From contig CBDCHP010000015.1 of the NCBI GenBank assembly GCA_965217265.1, positions 62,001 through 126,000 on the forward strand: a DNA stretch of 64,000 bases, written 5' to 3'. The position numbers and the translations under genes are program-made. This stretch comes from JAGRGG01 sp965217265 (GTDB lineage Bacteria; Pseudomonadota; Alphaproteobacteria; Geminicoccales; Geminicoccaceae). The notes under the pieces were generated by a model, which saw only the letters and a list, made by a program, of their open reading frames with translations, was not told where the DNA came from and did not search any database. Positions 47,433-55,298 of this stretch are shown here, piece by piece (within the stretch, counting starts at the first letter, position 1; every line of letters starts with the position of its first letter).

Positions 47433-48152
47433 GGCCAGGGGCGTCGCCAAGATCTTCGGCCCGCTGCGGGCGCTCGACGCGGTCGACGTCAGCGTCGAGG
47501 CGAACAGCTTTCACGGCCTCATCGGGCCCAACGGGTCGGGCAAGAGCACGTTCTTGAAGGCACTCGCCGGCGATCACTACCCCGACGAGGGCAGCATCGT
47601 CTTCGACGGCACCGACGTCACCAGGGCGACGCCCGCCGAGCGCTCGCGCTTGGGCATGAGCTTGAAGTTCCAGATCACGGCCTTGCTGCCGGAACTCTCG
47701 GTCTACGACAACGTGCTCTTGGCGGTGCAGTCGCAAGATCGCGTCTGGGCCTTGCTGCGCTCGCAGAGCAGGGCGCGGCTGCACGACGAGGTCGTGCCGC
47801 TGCTGGAGCGCTTTCGTCTCGCCGACAAGCGCCGGCGCTTGTCGGGCGAACTCAGCCACGGCGAGCAGCAGTGGCTGGAGATCGCCATGGCGTTGGCGAC
47901 AAGCCCCGCCTTCTCCTGCTCGACGAGCCCACGGGCGGCATGAGCCCGCAGGAGCGCCGCGCCACGGGTGAATTGTTGATGCCGATCAAGCAGTTCTGCG
48001 CGCTCGTCATCGTCGAGCACGACCTCGACTTCATCAAGGAGATCTGCGACCGGCTCACCGTCTTCGACCAGGGCCGCGTGCTCGACCAGGGCGGCGTCGC
48101 AGAGATCGAGGCGTCGGCGAAGGTGCAAGAGGTGTACACGACGCGTGTCTGA
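47419..48152 (+). pseudogene. LivG/UrtD-type ABC ATPase, frameshifted
   Basis: From the GTG at 47419: Walker A GPNGSGKST, and the signature LSHGEQQWLEIAMALA. A shift near 47905 separates it from Walker B LLLLDEPTGGM and the H-loop VIVEHDLDFIKEICDRLTVF, which end at 48152. LSHGEQQWLEIAMAL is characteristic of the UrtD branch. One base change breaks it. Confidence 0.78.
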
Positions 48153-48845
48153 TCCGACCACGATCCTCGACGTCCAGCACCTGAACAGCGGCTACGGCCG
48201 CTCGCAGGTCCTGTTCGACGTGGCTCACGGCACCGCGCACCGGCGTCGTCGCCGTTCTCGGCCGCAACGGTGCGGGCAAGACCGCCCTTCTCAAGACGCT
48301 GATCGGCGAGATCACCCCGTCGAGCGGCGCGATTCTTCGACGGCCAGCACGCCACCGATCAGCGAACGGAGCGCCGCGTGCGCCGCGGCATCGGCTACGT
48401 GCCTCAAGACCAAGCCGTGTTCTCGACCTTGACGGTCAAGGAGAATTTGGCACTCGGCAACATCGTCAGCCGCGATCCGGCCGGTGTCGACACGGCGATG
48501 GACTTCTTTTCGAAGCTCGCTCAGCGCCTGTCGCAGATCGCCGGCACGCTGTCGGGCGGCGAGCGCAAGATGCTGGCGGTGGGCCGGGCGTTGCTGGGCA
48601 AGCCCAAGCTCCTGCTCTTGGACGAACTCACCGAGGGCGTCTGGGTCGGCGTGATCGAGGAGATCGCCGATCGGCTGCAAGCGCTGGCAGAGCAGATGGC
48701 GCTGGTCGTCGTCGAGCAGCACGTCGAACTCGCGCTCAAGGTGGCCGACTACGTCTACGTCGTCGACCGGGGTCAGGTGGCGCTGGAAGGACCCGTCGCT
48801 CGGGTGCGCGACGACCCGCGACTCGCCGCCCTGCTGGCACCCTAA
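48145..48845 (+). pseudogene. LivF/UrtE-type ABC ATPase, frameshifted
   Basis: The start ILDVQHLNSGYGRSQVLFDV and Walker A (VVAVLGRNGAGKTALLKTL) lie in different frames, and the frame changes again near 48340. From 48378, MRRGIGYVPQDQAVFSTLTV, the signature LSGGERKMLAVGRAL and LLLDELTEGVWVGVIEEIAD follow normally to 48845. E-L-T-E-G in place of E-P-x-E-G is another small deviation. Last gene of the decayed operon. Confidence 0.75.
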
Positions 48846-49147
48846 GGCAGGCCCGGGCATGAGGACGCCGACCCTAGCCCCGTCAACCGTGCCTGACCCC
48901 GAATAGGTCGATCGCTTCGCGGATCAAGGCCGAGGACGACCGGCATTCGGCGTTTGCGGCCGAGCCCCCACTCCTTCCCCGGCCGGTCCGTCCTCGTCAA
49001 TGTAGACGAGGCCGGCCGCGGTCGGCACCGGTCTCTTTTGATCCACTGCACGGCTGAGTTCCGCTGTTATGCCAGCGCGGCCCGGCATGGTCCTGCCCCG
49101 ACCAAAAAGCCACGCTTGCCTGCCGATGTTCAAACCGGCTCATGACC
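48846..49147. other. Spacer between decayed ABC operon and replicon 1
   Basis: About 300 bp. A reverse-strand frame (reading AVDQKRPVPTAAGLVYIDED) is open over 48924-49133, but I do not recognise the product and it has no start signal of note. No other feature seen. Confidence 0.35.
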
Positions 49148-49191
49148 AAACCTAGGAAGAAAGATAGACTGCTATCTTTCTTCCTAGGTTT
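49148..49191. promoter_or_regulatory. Perfect 20-bp inverted repeat upstream of parA (operator or partition site)
   Basis: AAACCTAGGAAGAAAGATAG (49148-49167) is repeated exactly in inverted form at 49172-49191 around a 4-bp loop, ending 23 bp before the parA ATG. Each arm contains AAGAAAGATAG. Two further copies of AAGAAAGNTAG follow the small partner gene (50151-50161, 50163-50173). A par operon operator/centromere is the best guess; an RNA hairpin controlling parA translation is possible. Confidence 0.6.
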
Positions 49192-49214
49192 CTTTCTTGC
49201 TCGGGAGATGCGGC

Positions 49215-49859
49215 ATGATCTTGATGGTAGGCGGTGAGAAAGGAGGGGTCGGCAAGACGACGCTGGCGACGCATCTCGCCGCCGCTCGCAGAGGAAGCGG
49301 ACGTTCAACCGTTCTGGTCGATGCCGACAGCCAAGGCACCTCGTCGATCTGGAACGACGCACGCAAGGAGAAGGACGTGCCGCAGCTGCCTTGCGTGACG
49401 CTGCGCGGCAACAAGGTGCACGTCGAACTGAACGAACTGGCACGGCACTACGACGACGTCGTCGTCGATACGGGCGGGGCCGACAGCCAAGAATTTCGCT
49501 CGGCGCTCTTGGCGGCGGGCACGCTGCTGCTGCCGCTTCGGCCGGGCTCGTTCGACTTTTGGACGCTCGTGAAGATGCAAGAGGTCGTCTCGATGGCGGA
49601 CTCCTACAACGACGGCCTGAACGCGGTGATCTGCCTGTCGCAGGTGCCGCCCACGGCACGCGACCGGGCAAAGCGCGAGGCCGCCGCCATCATCGCCGAG
49701 ATGCCGCGCTTCACGCTCTTGAACGCGATGATCGTGTTTCGCGCCGCGTTCAACCACTGCGCGGGCGAGGGGCTCTGCGTCGACGAGATACCGCAGCGCG
49801 ACGCGAAGGCCTGCACCGAAGTCGTGTTTCTCCACCGCGAACTGTTCGAGGGCGCATGA
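49215..49859 (+). CDS. parA: ParA-family partition ATPase, replicon 1
   Basis: 214 residues from the ATG at 49215. The deviant Walker A GGEKGGVGKTTLATHLA lies near the N-terminus, with switch I DADSQGTSS and Walker B VVVDTGGAD. No N-terminal HTH, so it is a short ParA (type Ib-like), which does not bind the operator itself. It segregates plasmid copies with a small DNA-binding partner. Its stop overlaps the start of the partner (ATGATG at 49856). A paralogue lies at 61063-61728 on the other strand. Confidence 0.88.
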   Translation: MILMVGGEKGGVGKTTLATHLAAARRGSGRSTVLVDADSQGTSSIWNDARKEKDVPQLPCVTLRGNKVHVELNELARHYDDVVVDTGGADSQEFRSALLAAGTLLLPLRPGSFDFWTLVKMQEVVSMADSYNDGLNAVICLSQVPPTARDRAKREAAAIIAEMPRFTLLNAMIVFRAAFNHCAGEGLCVDEIPQRDAKACTEVVFLHRELFEGA

Positions 49860-50161
49860 TGCGGATCAAGATGCCGAAGGGTAAGACTGCGCCGAGCGCC
49901 GACGAATTCGTCACCGGCGCCACGGCATCGCCGACGGACCAACGCCGTTCGGCTTCGCATCAGGAGTTGCCGTGGCTGGATCCGCGGGTGCGCGACGATC
50001 TGCGCGTGCAGGTCAACGCGAAGCTGCCGGAGAAGCTGATGGTGCAGCGCGACTGGCTGGCAGCGCGATTGAAGCTGAAAAAGCAGGACGTTCTCGAGAT
50101 CGCCCTGAGCAAGTGGGTCGAGGAGGAACTGATCAAGCTCGGCTTAAAGAAAGAAAGCTAG
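49856..50161 (+). CDS. Small partition partner (ParB-like role), replicon 1
   Basis: 101 residues. I do not recognise a named family, but the C-terminal half (LPEKLMVQRDWLAARLKLKK, QDVLEIALSKWVEEELIKLG) looks like a ribbon-helix-helix type DNA-binding or helical module, and the N-terminus is polar. Being coupled to a short parA, it most likely plays the role of a small centromere-binding protein. The stop codon lies inside one AAGAAAGNTAG motif. Confidence 0.65.
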   Translation: MMRIKMPKGKTAPSADEFVTGATASPTDQRRSASHQELPWLDPRVRDDLRVQVNAKLPEKLMVQRDWLAARLKLKKQDVLEIALSKWVEEELIKLGLKKES

Positions 50162-50173
50162 AAAGAAAGTTAG
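50151..50173. promoter_or_regulatory. Two AAGAAAGNTAG motifs after the partition genes
   Basis: AAGAAAGCTAG (50151-50161) and AAGAAAGTTAG (50163-50173) stand in tandem and match the arms of the inverted repeat upstream of parA. They lie at the start of the 280-bp leader of repA, so they could be bound by the small partner to control repA as well as to partition the plasmid. Confidence 0.5.
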
Positions 50174-50445
50174 CTTTTCGAGGTAAGCTCGTTGCTGCCA
50201 TGCCGCTGCCCGCGGCGCTCGACGGGCGTCCGCCCAGCCGGCCGCCTTCGGTCCGGATCGTTCCGGCGCGGTTGGTGCCGCGACCCGGGGCGGAGCAGGG
50301 GCGGCGACAGCGCCGGCCTCAAATCTACGCCCGGTCACGGCACGCTGACGCGCGGCTCGACGTCGTGCTGCCCGAGGCGTTTCGGACATACATAGCCGGC
50401 ACCGTGTCGTCGTCGGTATCGTTGGGGGAGCGAGGAGGGGGAGCC
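50174..50445 (+). other. Long leader of repA
   Basis: About 270 bp upstream of the repA GTG. It is open in the repA frame, but the translation (PPSRPPSVRIVPARLVPRPG) is low-complexity and the ribosome site lies at its end, so I read it as an untranslated leader that may hold copy-number control. No antisense promoter is evident. Confidence 0.4.
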
Positions 50446-51411
50446 GTGGACACATACAAAGGCCTGACGCCGATCCAGGTCAAGCGCCTGAGGAAGGCGG
50501 CCGAGATCGTCGAGGCGGCGAAGCAGGGGATCAACTACCAGCACACGATCTTGTGTCAGACCAGCCTGCCCTACCGCAATCCGGGCGACGCGGTGCGGGA
50601 GTGGGAGCGAACGCAGGGCAAGGCGAAACTTTCGCTCGATGCAGGCAAGGCGTTCGACGCGGACAGCGACGCTTGGGTCAAGCTGGGACTGCCCTACGGC
50701 GCCAAACCGCGCTTGATCCTCGCGCACCTCAACACCGAGGCGCTGCGGCACGGCTCGCCGCAGGTCGAGGTCGAGCACAGTTTGAGGGCGTTCATCATTC
50801 GGTTGACGGAGAAGAACGGCCTCAAGGGCCGTGAGATCAGGCTGTTCAAGGATCAACTCGCGCGCCTCGCCGCCGCGACCATCCGGCTTGGTGCATCGGC
50901 CGACGGCAACCGAACGGTGCAGATCAACACGAGCTTCATCGACACGTTCGAGTTGTTCTTGACGAAGGACGCGAACAACCGGGTGATGTGGCCGACGCAG
51001 ATCGAGCTGTCGCCGCGCTACTTCGACAGCCTGACAAGACACGCGGTGCCGCTCGACGAGCGGGCGATGGCCGCGTTGTCGAACTCGCCGATGGCGCTCG
51101 ACGTCTACGCCTGGCTGGCGCAGCGGCTGCACCGCGTCGATCCGAAGAAGCCGCAGTTCATCCCCTGGATTGCCGTCGCCGACCAGCTCGGCCACGGTTT
51201 TGCGCGGATCAGGAAGTTTCGTGAGACCTTCTTGGACGTGCTGCGCTTGGTCCACATGCACTACCGCGCGGCCAGAGTAGAGGCGGACGGGCAGGGGATA
51301 ACGCTGCGCAACAGCCCGCCGCCAGTCATGGGTCGCCTAGGCACAGTAAAAAATCAACCTATTGAAAAACAATCAAGAACGTGCGGGCTTTTGGGGGCGC
51401 AAACCTTATAG
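50446..51411 (+). CDS. repA: Plasmid replication initiator, RepA_C family, replicon 1
   Basis: 321 residues from the GTG at 50446, chosen because it follows GAGGAGGGGG and matches the start of the replicon 2 homologue; an in-frame ATG at 50200 would add 82 Arg/Pro-rich residues. Family blocks are QGINYQHTILCQTSLPYRNP, VKLGLPYGAKPRLILAHLNT, and HAVPLDERAMAALSNSPMAL, DVYAWLAQRLHRVDPKKPQF. It should bind an origin near its gene. A DnaA-box-like CGTGGATAA lies at 51453-51461 just downstream. About half of the positions match the second RepA (63093-64000), by eye. Confidence 0.87.
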   Translation: MDTYKGLTPIQVKRLRKAAEIVEAAKQGINYQHTILCQTSLPYRNPGDAVREWERTQGKAKLSLDAGKAFDADSDAWVKLGLPYGAKPRLILAHLNTEALRHGSPQVEVEHSLRAFIIRLTEKNGLKGREIRLFKDQLARLAAATIRLGASADGNRTVQINTSFIDTFELFLTKDANNRVMWPTQIELSPRYFDSLTRHAVPLDERAMAALSNSPMALDVYAWLAQRLHRVDPKKPQFIPWIAVADQLGHGFARIRKFRETFLDVLRLVHMHYRAARVEADGQGITLRNSPPPVMGRLGTVKNQPIEKQSRTCGLLGAQTL

Positions 51412-51452
51412 TTAAGAATCCTGGTAGAGATCCGGTAGCTGGCCGTGCAAGG

Positions 51453-51461
51453 CGTGGATAA
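51453..51461 (-). promoter_or_regulatory. DnaA-box-like site downstream of repA of replicon 1
   Basis: CGTGGATAA is the complement of TTATCCACG, one mismatch from the DnaA box TTATCCACA. The same 9-mer occurs at 62605-62613 in the iteron origin of replicon 2. No iterons are visible around this copy, so an origin here is only suggested. Confidence 0.4.
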
Positions 51462-51535
51462 CCTCCAGCAGGACTTCGAGACAGCCCGACAGGGGCCGAG
51501 CGGGCGGGAAGGGCGGTGTTCCTAGCAAGGGGAGC

Positions 51536-51929
51536 AGGCCAGTGGGGACAGTGATGGCAAGGCGGCACGAAGTCACCAGGGAGCAAAGGCGCCGAGATCC
51601 GACTGGCTTGCCGACGCAACGCGACGCAGGAAGATCGAGAAATGCGCTCTAAGATCCCTAGAACGACGTTTGAGCGGATTGACCTCCGGGGGGGGGCTAC
51701 TGGGCACATCGGCCGCTGGCGGTGCCTCTACGGCTGCTGGCGAGGGCGTCACGCGGCGCGGATAGGTCGATTCGTTTATGGCTGGCGACACCCGATCGAG
51801 AATGCCTTTGCCAAGCTCAGGAACTTGCGCCGCGTCGCCACGCGCTATGACAAAACCGTCAGGAGCTACACGGCCATGCTTCATCTCGCCGCTTGCGCCA
51901 TTGCCTCGCGGTGAATGTCCACGGGACCT
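51536..51929 (+). mobile_element. IS5-family element, internally deleted remnant
   Basis: Left end AGGCCAGTGGGGACAGTG and right end (complement AGGTCCCGTGGACATTCACC) look like decayed inverted repeats. The transposase start MARRHEVTREQRRR is at 51554. The C-terminal block RHPIENAFAKLRNLRRVATR, YDKTVRSYTAMLHLAACAIA, which includes the final catalytic Glu region, ends at 51914. The middle is missing. Not mobile on its own. Confidence 0.7.
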
Positions 51930-52075
51930 AACGCAAATGTAACATAATTGTACTAGCAGTACAATCAGAAGGCGAACATTAAGGCTGGACAACCTTATGC
52001 GCCGTGATAGGCGCTCTCGACGGTCGAGAAGCGGCGCGGCACGGTCACTGGGTTGACGCCTCACGAACGACCGTT

Positions 52076-52205
52076 TTAGAACATCGCCTCGATGTCGCGG
52101 TTGCCGTGGATGATGGCCATGATCTCGACTGCCGGCTCCTGCACTCGGTACAGGATCAGGTAGCGACCGGTAGGGAAGCTTCGCAAGTCGGCCCGCAGCT
52201 CCGGG
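52076..52205 (-). pseudogene. ParE-type toxin, C-terminal fragment
   Basis: PELRADLRSFPTGRYLILYR, VQEPAVEIMAIIHGNRDIEA, then MF and stop, is the classic C-terminal half of ParE toxins. The N-terminal half is missing; at about 52205 the sequence changes to an alpha/beta hydrolase in another frame. No antitoxin seen. Confidence 0.75.
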
Positions 52206-52542
52206 CACAGACGTGCCAGCCGAGGGCGGCGCCCCAGTCGTGGCCGGCGAGGTCGAAAGTCGGTGCGTCGGGGCTAAGCGCCTCGACGAGGCCGAGGACG
52301 TCTCGAACGAGGCGGTCGAGCCGGTAGCGCTCGACCGCCTTCGGCGCGTCGGTGGCGCCGCAGCCGCAGAGATCCGGCACGATGACCGTCCGGCCCAGCC
52401 CCGCGAGCGCCGCCACCTGATGCCGCCAGACCTCGCTTGTATCGGGAAACCCGTGCAGCAGCACGAGCGGCGGCCCCTCGCCGGTCACCCGGACGTGGAA
52501 GCCGAGCCCGTCGATGACGGGGCGGTGGACGGTGGTCTGCAA
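52206..52542 (-). pseudogene. Alpha/beta hydrolase (epoxide hydrolase/dehalogenase type), 3'-truncated
   Basis: From the ATG at 52542 (MQTTVHRPVIDGLGFHVRVT): the oxyanion motif LLHGFPDTSEVWR and the nucleophile elbow FDLAGHDWGAALGWHVCA with Asp as nucleophile identify the epoxide hydrolase/haloalkane dehalogenase branch. The sequence then breaks into the ParE fragment; the cap domain and the acid and His residues are lost. Confidence 0.78.
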
Positions 52543-52604
52543 GGCGGCTCCGGCTGAAGGTTAGCGACCCCGATCTGTTAACCTTTCCCGCAGCACCGTG
52601 CCCC

Positions 52605-52740
52605 ATGAAATGCAGCGCATTTCATGGGCACGAACGTTCGCGCCGCCCTCTGAAGCCGCCCGCCCGCCGCACCACGTTGTTTGAATTAATTCCTACATCC
52701 GGCTAAACTCCCGGCCCCCACCCGCCAGGAGCCCGCCCCC
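52605..52740 (+). repeat. Repeated cassette, copy 2: hairpin and conserved leader
   Basis: The hairpin ATGAAATGC-AGC-GCATTTCAT (52605-52625) and about 115 bp up to the GTG at 52741 match 35040-35176. Shared stretches include GCCGCC(C/T)TCTGAAGCCGCC and CCGCCAGGAGCCCGCCCCC. The pattern hairpin, leader, gene is the same in both copies. Confidence 0.75.
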
Positions 52741-53541
52741 GTGTTTGACGCCGACAGCAGCCAACACCCCCGCCCGCGCACCCAGGCCCAGATCGAGGCC
52801 AGCCGCAGCAACGGCGCCAGGGGCAGGGGCCCCGCCACACCCGAGGGCAAGGCCGCGTCCAGCCAGAACGCCGCCAAGCACGGCCTGCGCGCGGCGGGCT
52901 TCGCCCTCCTCCCCGACGAGGACGCCGACGCCTTCGAGGCCCTGCGCGCGCGCCTCGTCGAGGAGCACGAGCCGCGGGGCGCGGTCGAGGAGGCGCTGGT
53001 CGAGGGGCTGGCGCTCGCCTTGTGGCGGATGCGCCGGGTCGAGGCCCTGGAGGTCGAGGCGCTGACCAGTGCGCGCGAGCGGCGGCCGAGCCCCGCCTAC
53101 GCCGGCGGCTACAACCCCTTCAGCCCGGCCTTGTGGAGCCCTGAGCGGCTGAACACCATCCTGCGCTACCGGGCGGGGTTGGAGCGGAGCCTGCACCGCA
53201 CGCTCAAGGCGCTGGCAGAGCGCCGGGCGGCGCGGGCGGAGGCGGGGCGCCCGAACGAACCCGAGACGGGGGCGCCGCCGCCCGAGACGCGGCCCGCCCT
53301 ACCCTGCCCGAACGAACCCGAGACGGGCACGGTCCGGCCGGCGGCAGGCGACGCGCCGAGCGCCGCCCCCCGCGCCACGGGCGCCGCCGACGCCGAGCAA
53401 GCCGCACGAACGAACCCGGGCCGGCCTTGTCACGCGGGCGGGCGCCCCGCCAAAGCCGGCCGCAAACCGAGAGCAAAAAAGAGGAGAAAGCCCGCGCGGC
53501 GGCGCACGCGCGGCGTTCACGCCTTGCCTGCCCGGACCTGA
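52741..53541 (+). CDS. NAxKHGLRA-family protein of unknown function, full copy
   Basis: 266 residues from the GTG at 52741 (ribosome site CAGGAG). The N-terminal 55 residues carry a conserved block (RTQAQIEASRSNGARGRGPA, TPEGKAASSQNAAKHGLRA). Residues about 60-160 are helical (DADAFEALRARLVEEHEPRG, RLNTILRYRAGLERSLHRTL). The C-terminal 90 residues are Pro/Ala/Arg-rich with repeated NEPETG, and end in a basic tail. Proteins with this block occur in many copies in some alphaproteobacteria and other GC-rich bacteria, without a known role. The last part overlaps a MITE-like half-repeat, so the C-terminus may be read-through. A DNA-binding role is possible from the basic tail only. Confidence 0.65.
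   Translation: MFDADSSQHPRPRTQAQIEASRSNGARGRGPATPEGKAASSQNAAKHGLRAAGFALLPDEDADAFEALRARLVEEHEPRGAVEEALVEGLALALWRMRRVEALEVEALTSARERRPSPAYAGGYNPFSPALWSPERLNTILRYRAGLERSLHRTLKALAERRAARAEAGRPNEPETGAPPPETRPALPCPNEPETGTVRPAAGDAPSAAPRATGAADAEQAARTNPGRPCHAGGRPAKAGRKPRAKKRRKPARRRTRGVHALPART
53464..53522. repeat. MITE-like repeat, half copy C
   Basis: GAGAGCAAAAAAGAGGAGAA followed by GCCCGCGCGGCGGCGCACGCGCGGCGTTCAC resembles the right end of copies A and B (A-rich run, GAGGAGAA, GC block, CGTTCAC). The left end is not recognisable. It lies within the 3' end of the NAxKHGLRA gene. Confidence 0.4.
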
Positions 53542-53544
53542 TCT

Positions 53545-53826
53545 TTCGGCGCGCACCAGGGTTTTTGCGGCACGCGCGCGGGCGGCTTCGGGCATTGCAG
53601 CGCCGGTTTACAACTTTGAGTAGATTAAGCACGAGGTGTAAAAAACCGAGAAACCAAATTTGCCGGCGGGAAAATTACAACCATGGATATGTCGAACTAA
53701 GTCACTTCAAATGAACAACTTTATCTTTTTTCTTGCCTAAAAACTTGACGGCCGTGCCCCGTACCATGTTACCTACACAAGGACTCGTTAACAGATTTGT
53801 CTTTAATCAACCCGGAGGAGAACACC
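53545..53826 (+). promoter_or_regulatory. AT-rich upstream region of the regulator operon, promoter candidate
   Basis: 280 bp with a marked drop in GC (53620-53740). TTGACG at 53745-53750 with TTACCT at 53769-53774 (18-bp spacer) is a possible promoter for the small ORF and the LuxR gene. No gene recognised in this stretch. Confidence 0.35.
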
Positions 53827-53943
53827 ATGTTACTTGCGGTAGCTTTGCTTGATTGTAATTTTTCTTGCTCGGATCTTGGTCGAGCCGCGCGGGACGCCGC
53901 ATCGCCGTCGCGTCGGGCGATCTTCGAGAGCGGTGGACGATGA
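53827..53943 (+). CDS. Possible 38-residue leader peptide upstream of the first LuxR gene
   Basis: ATG at 53827 with a strong ribosome site (CGGAGGAG). The product starts MLLAVALLDCNFSCSDLGRA and ends at a TGA that overlaps the LuxR start (ATGA at 53940), so translation would be coupled. It matches nothing I know. It may be a leader peptide, or a sign that a frame error joins it to the regulator, although the regulator starts naturally at 53940. Confidence 0.4.
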   Translation: MLLAVALLDCNFSCSDLGRAARDAASPSRRAIFESGGR

Positions 53944-54716
53944 CGGCGCGCGCGGCACGGGCGTTGATCGCCCTGATCGATCCGTTGCCGTTTCGCCGGG
54001 ACAGCATCCTGGCGATGATCCGCGGCACGTTTCGTCGGCCCGCCGCCGCCTACGACGGCACGGCGGATTTCATCGCCGAGGCCGCTTCGAGGCCGGGTCG
54101 CTGGAGCTGTATCGTCTTGAACATAGGCGCCGCCTCAGTGAAGCAGCCCGCGCTTGAACAGGAGATCCTCCGGCTGATCGAGGGTGCCGGCGACGTTCCC
54201 GTTCTCCTCTTGTCGGACCTCGACGACCTCGACGAGGCGCTCGAAGCGTTGCGCCGCGGCGCTCGGGGCTTCATTCCGGCCAGCTTCGAGCCGCGGGTGG
54301 CGATGGCGGTGCTGGACCTCGTCCAGGCGGGCGGCACGTTCTTTCCGCCCGACGCGTTGGCGCGAACGGACTGGGGGGGACGGGAGGCAAGGACGGATCA
54401 AGAGGACCGGGCCGGGCAGCGCGAGGGGTGGTCCTTGCGGCAGCTCGACGTTCTTCGCCTGTTGATCGAGGGGCATTCGAACAAGGTCATCGCGCGCGCG
54501 CTGGATCTGCGCGAGAGCACGATCAAGCACCACGTCTGGCACATCACGCGCAAGCTCGGCGCCAAGAACCGTACGGAGGCGGCTTTACGGGCGCGCAAGT
54601 TCCGCGTCCTGCAAGGCGGGTGTCCGACGCGCGACGGCGAAGAGGGGGCCGCCTTCGACGAGCCGATGCGACGAATAGACCCGCCGATCGTCGGGCAGTT
54701 GCCTTCGTCGGGGTGA
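53940..54716 (+). CDS. LuxR/NarL-family regulator with degenerate receiver domain (1)
   Basis: 258 residues from the ATG at 53940. The N-terminal receiver-like domain has LIALIDPLPFRRDSILAMI (acidic pocket) and RRGARGFIPASFEP. At the phospho-acceptor position the strand reads CIVLNIGAASV, with Asn where Asp is expected, and the conserved Lys is missing (GFIPAS). The C-terminal LuxR HTH is intact: LSLRQLDVLRLLIEGHSNKV-like, then IARALDLRESTIKHHVWHIT. Probably phosphorylation-independent. It is closely related in design to the regulator at 55299 and lies upstream of the FapD/FapF-like genes, suggesting it controls them. Confidence 0.82.
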   Translation: MTARAARALIALIDPLPFRRDSILAMIRGTFRRPAAAYDGTADFIAEAASRPGRWSCIVLNIGAASVKQPALEQEILRLIEGAGDVPVLLLSDLDDLDEALEALRRGARGFIPASFEPRVAMAVLDLVQAGGTFFPPDALARTDWGGREARTDQEDRAGQREGWSLRQLDVLRLLIEGHSNKVIARALDLRESTIKHHVWHITRKLGAKNRTEAALRARKFRVLQGGCPTRDGEEGAAFDEPMRRIDPPIVGQLPSSG

Positions 54717-54809
54717 TCCAGAGCCCTTGGCGCCGAAGTAGAAGGTGCGCTTGGCGTCGACGGTTCGAGCGATCGGTTGGTCGGCGAGGGGAGGTTGAGC
54801 GTCATGGCG

Positions 54810-55091
54810 CTAACGTTTGCGGGCTTCCTTGGCCGGACGGCCCGTCGGGGGGCGCCCGGGTCGGGGACGGTCGCGCAGCGCGATCTCGTTGAGACCGCCG
54901 CTGCGCACCCGCCTGATCCAGTTGTAGACCGTGGAGCGATCGACGCAGTAGCGCTGCGCCACTTGGTGCACGCTGTCCCCCTTGGCGAGATCGAGGAGGG
55001 CGTGTGCCCGGCGAAGCATTCGCGCGTCCCGGGCGCGTCGGGCGAGAGTTTGCAACTGTTGCCGCTCGGACGCGCTGAGACACAAGGCCAT
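54810..55091 (-). pseudogene. IS630-type transposase N-terminal helix-turn-helix domain
   Basis: 93 residues from the ATG at 55091. The domain (LSASERQQLQTLARRARDAR, LAKGDSVHQVAQRYCVDRST, VYNWIRRVRSGGLNEIALRD) is the HTH part of IS630-family transposases and ends RPRPGRPPTGRPAKEARKR. The catalytic DDE part is missing downstream. It might be the first ORF of a two-ORF element, but no second ORF is present. Confidence 0.6.
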
Positions 55092-55298
55092 TGAAGCAAG
55101 CCAGCACTTCAAAAGGTTGTTCTCGACCTTTCAAATCCAGGTGAGGGACCTATGGTACGTCGAAAAATGTGAGCCAAGAAGCGGTATTTAGTTGGTTTGT
55201 CGGATCAAACGATGCAGCCCCGGCCAGATCGGCGCGATCTCGATCGTTTTGCTGATGCGAGTCGTCGAAGGCTGCAATCGAAATCTTGGGAGGGGAAC

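Noticed and set aside
48924..49133. Reverse-strand frame between the decayed ABC operon and parA
   Set aside because: No start signal and no family recognised; I cannot support it as a gene.
50200..50445. Earlier ATG start for repA of replicon 1 at 50200
   Set aside because: The added segment is low-complexity, lacks homology to the second RepA, and a strong ribosome site precedes the GTG at 50446.
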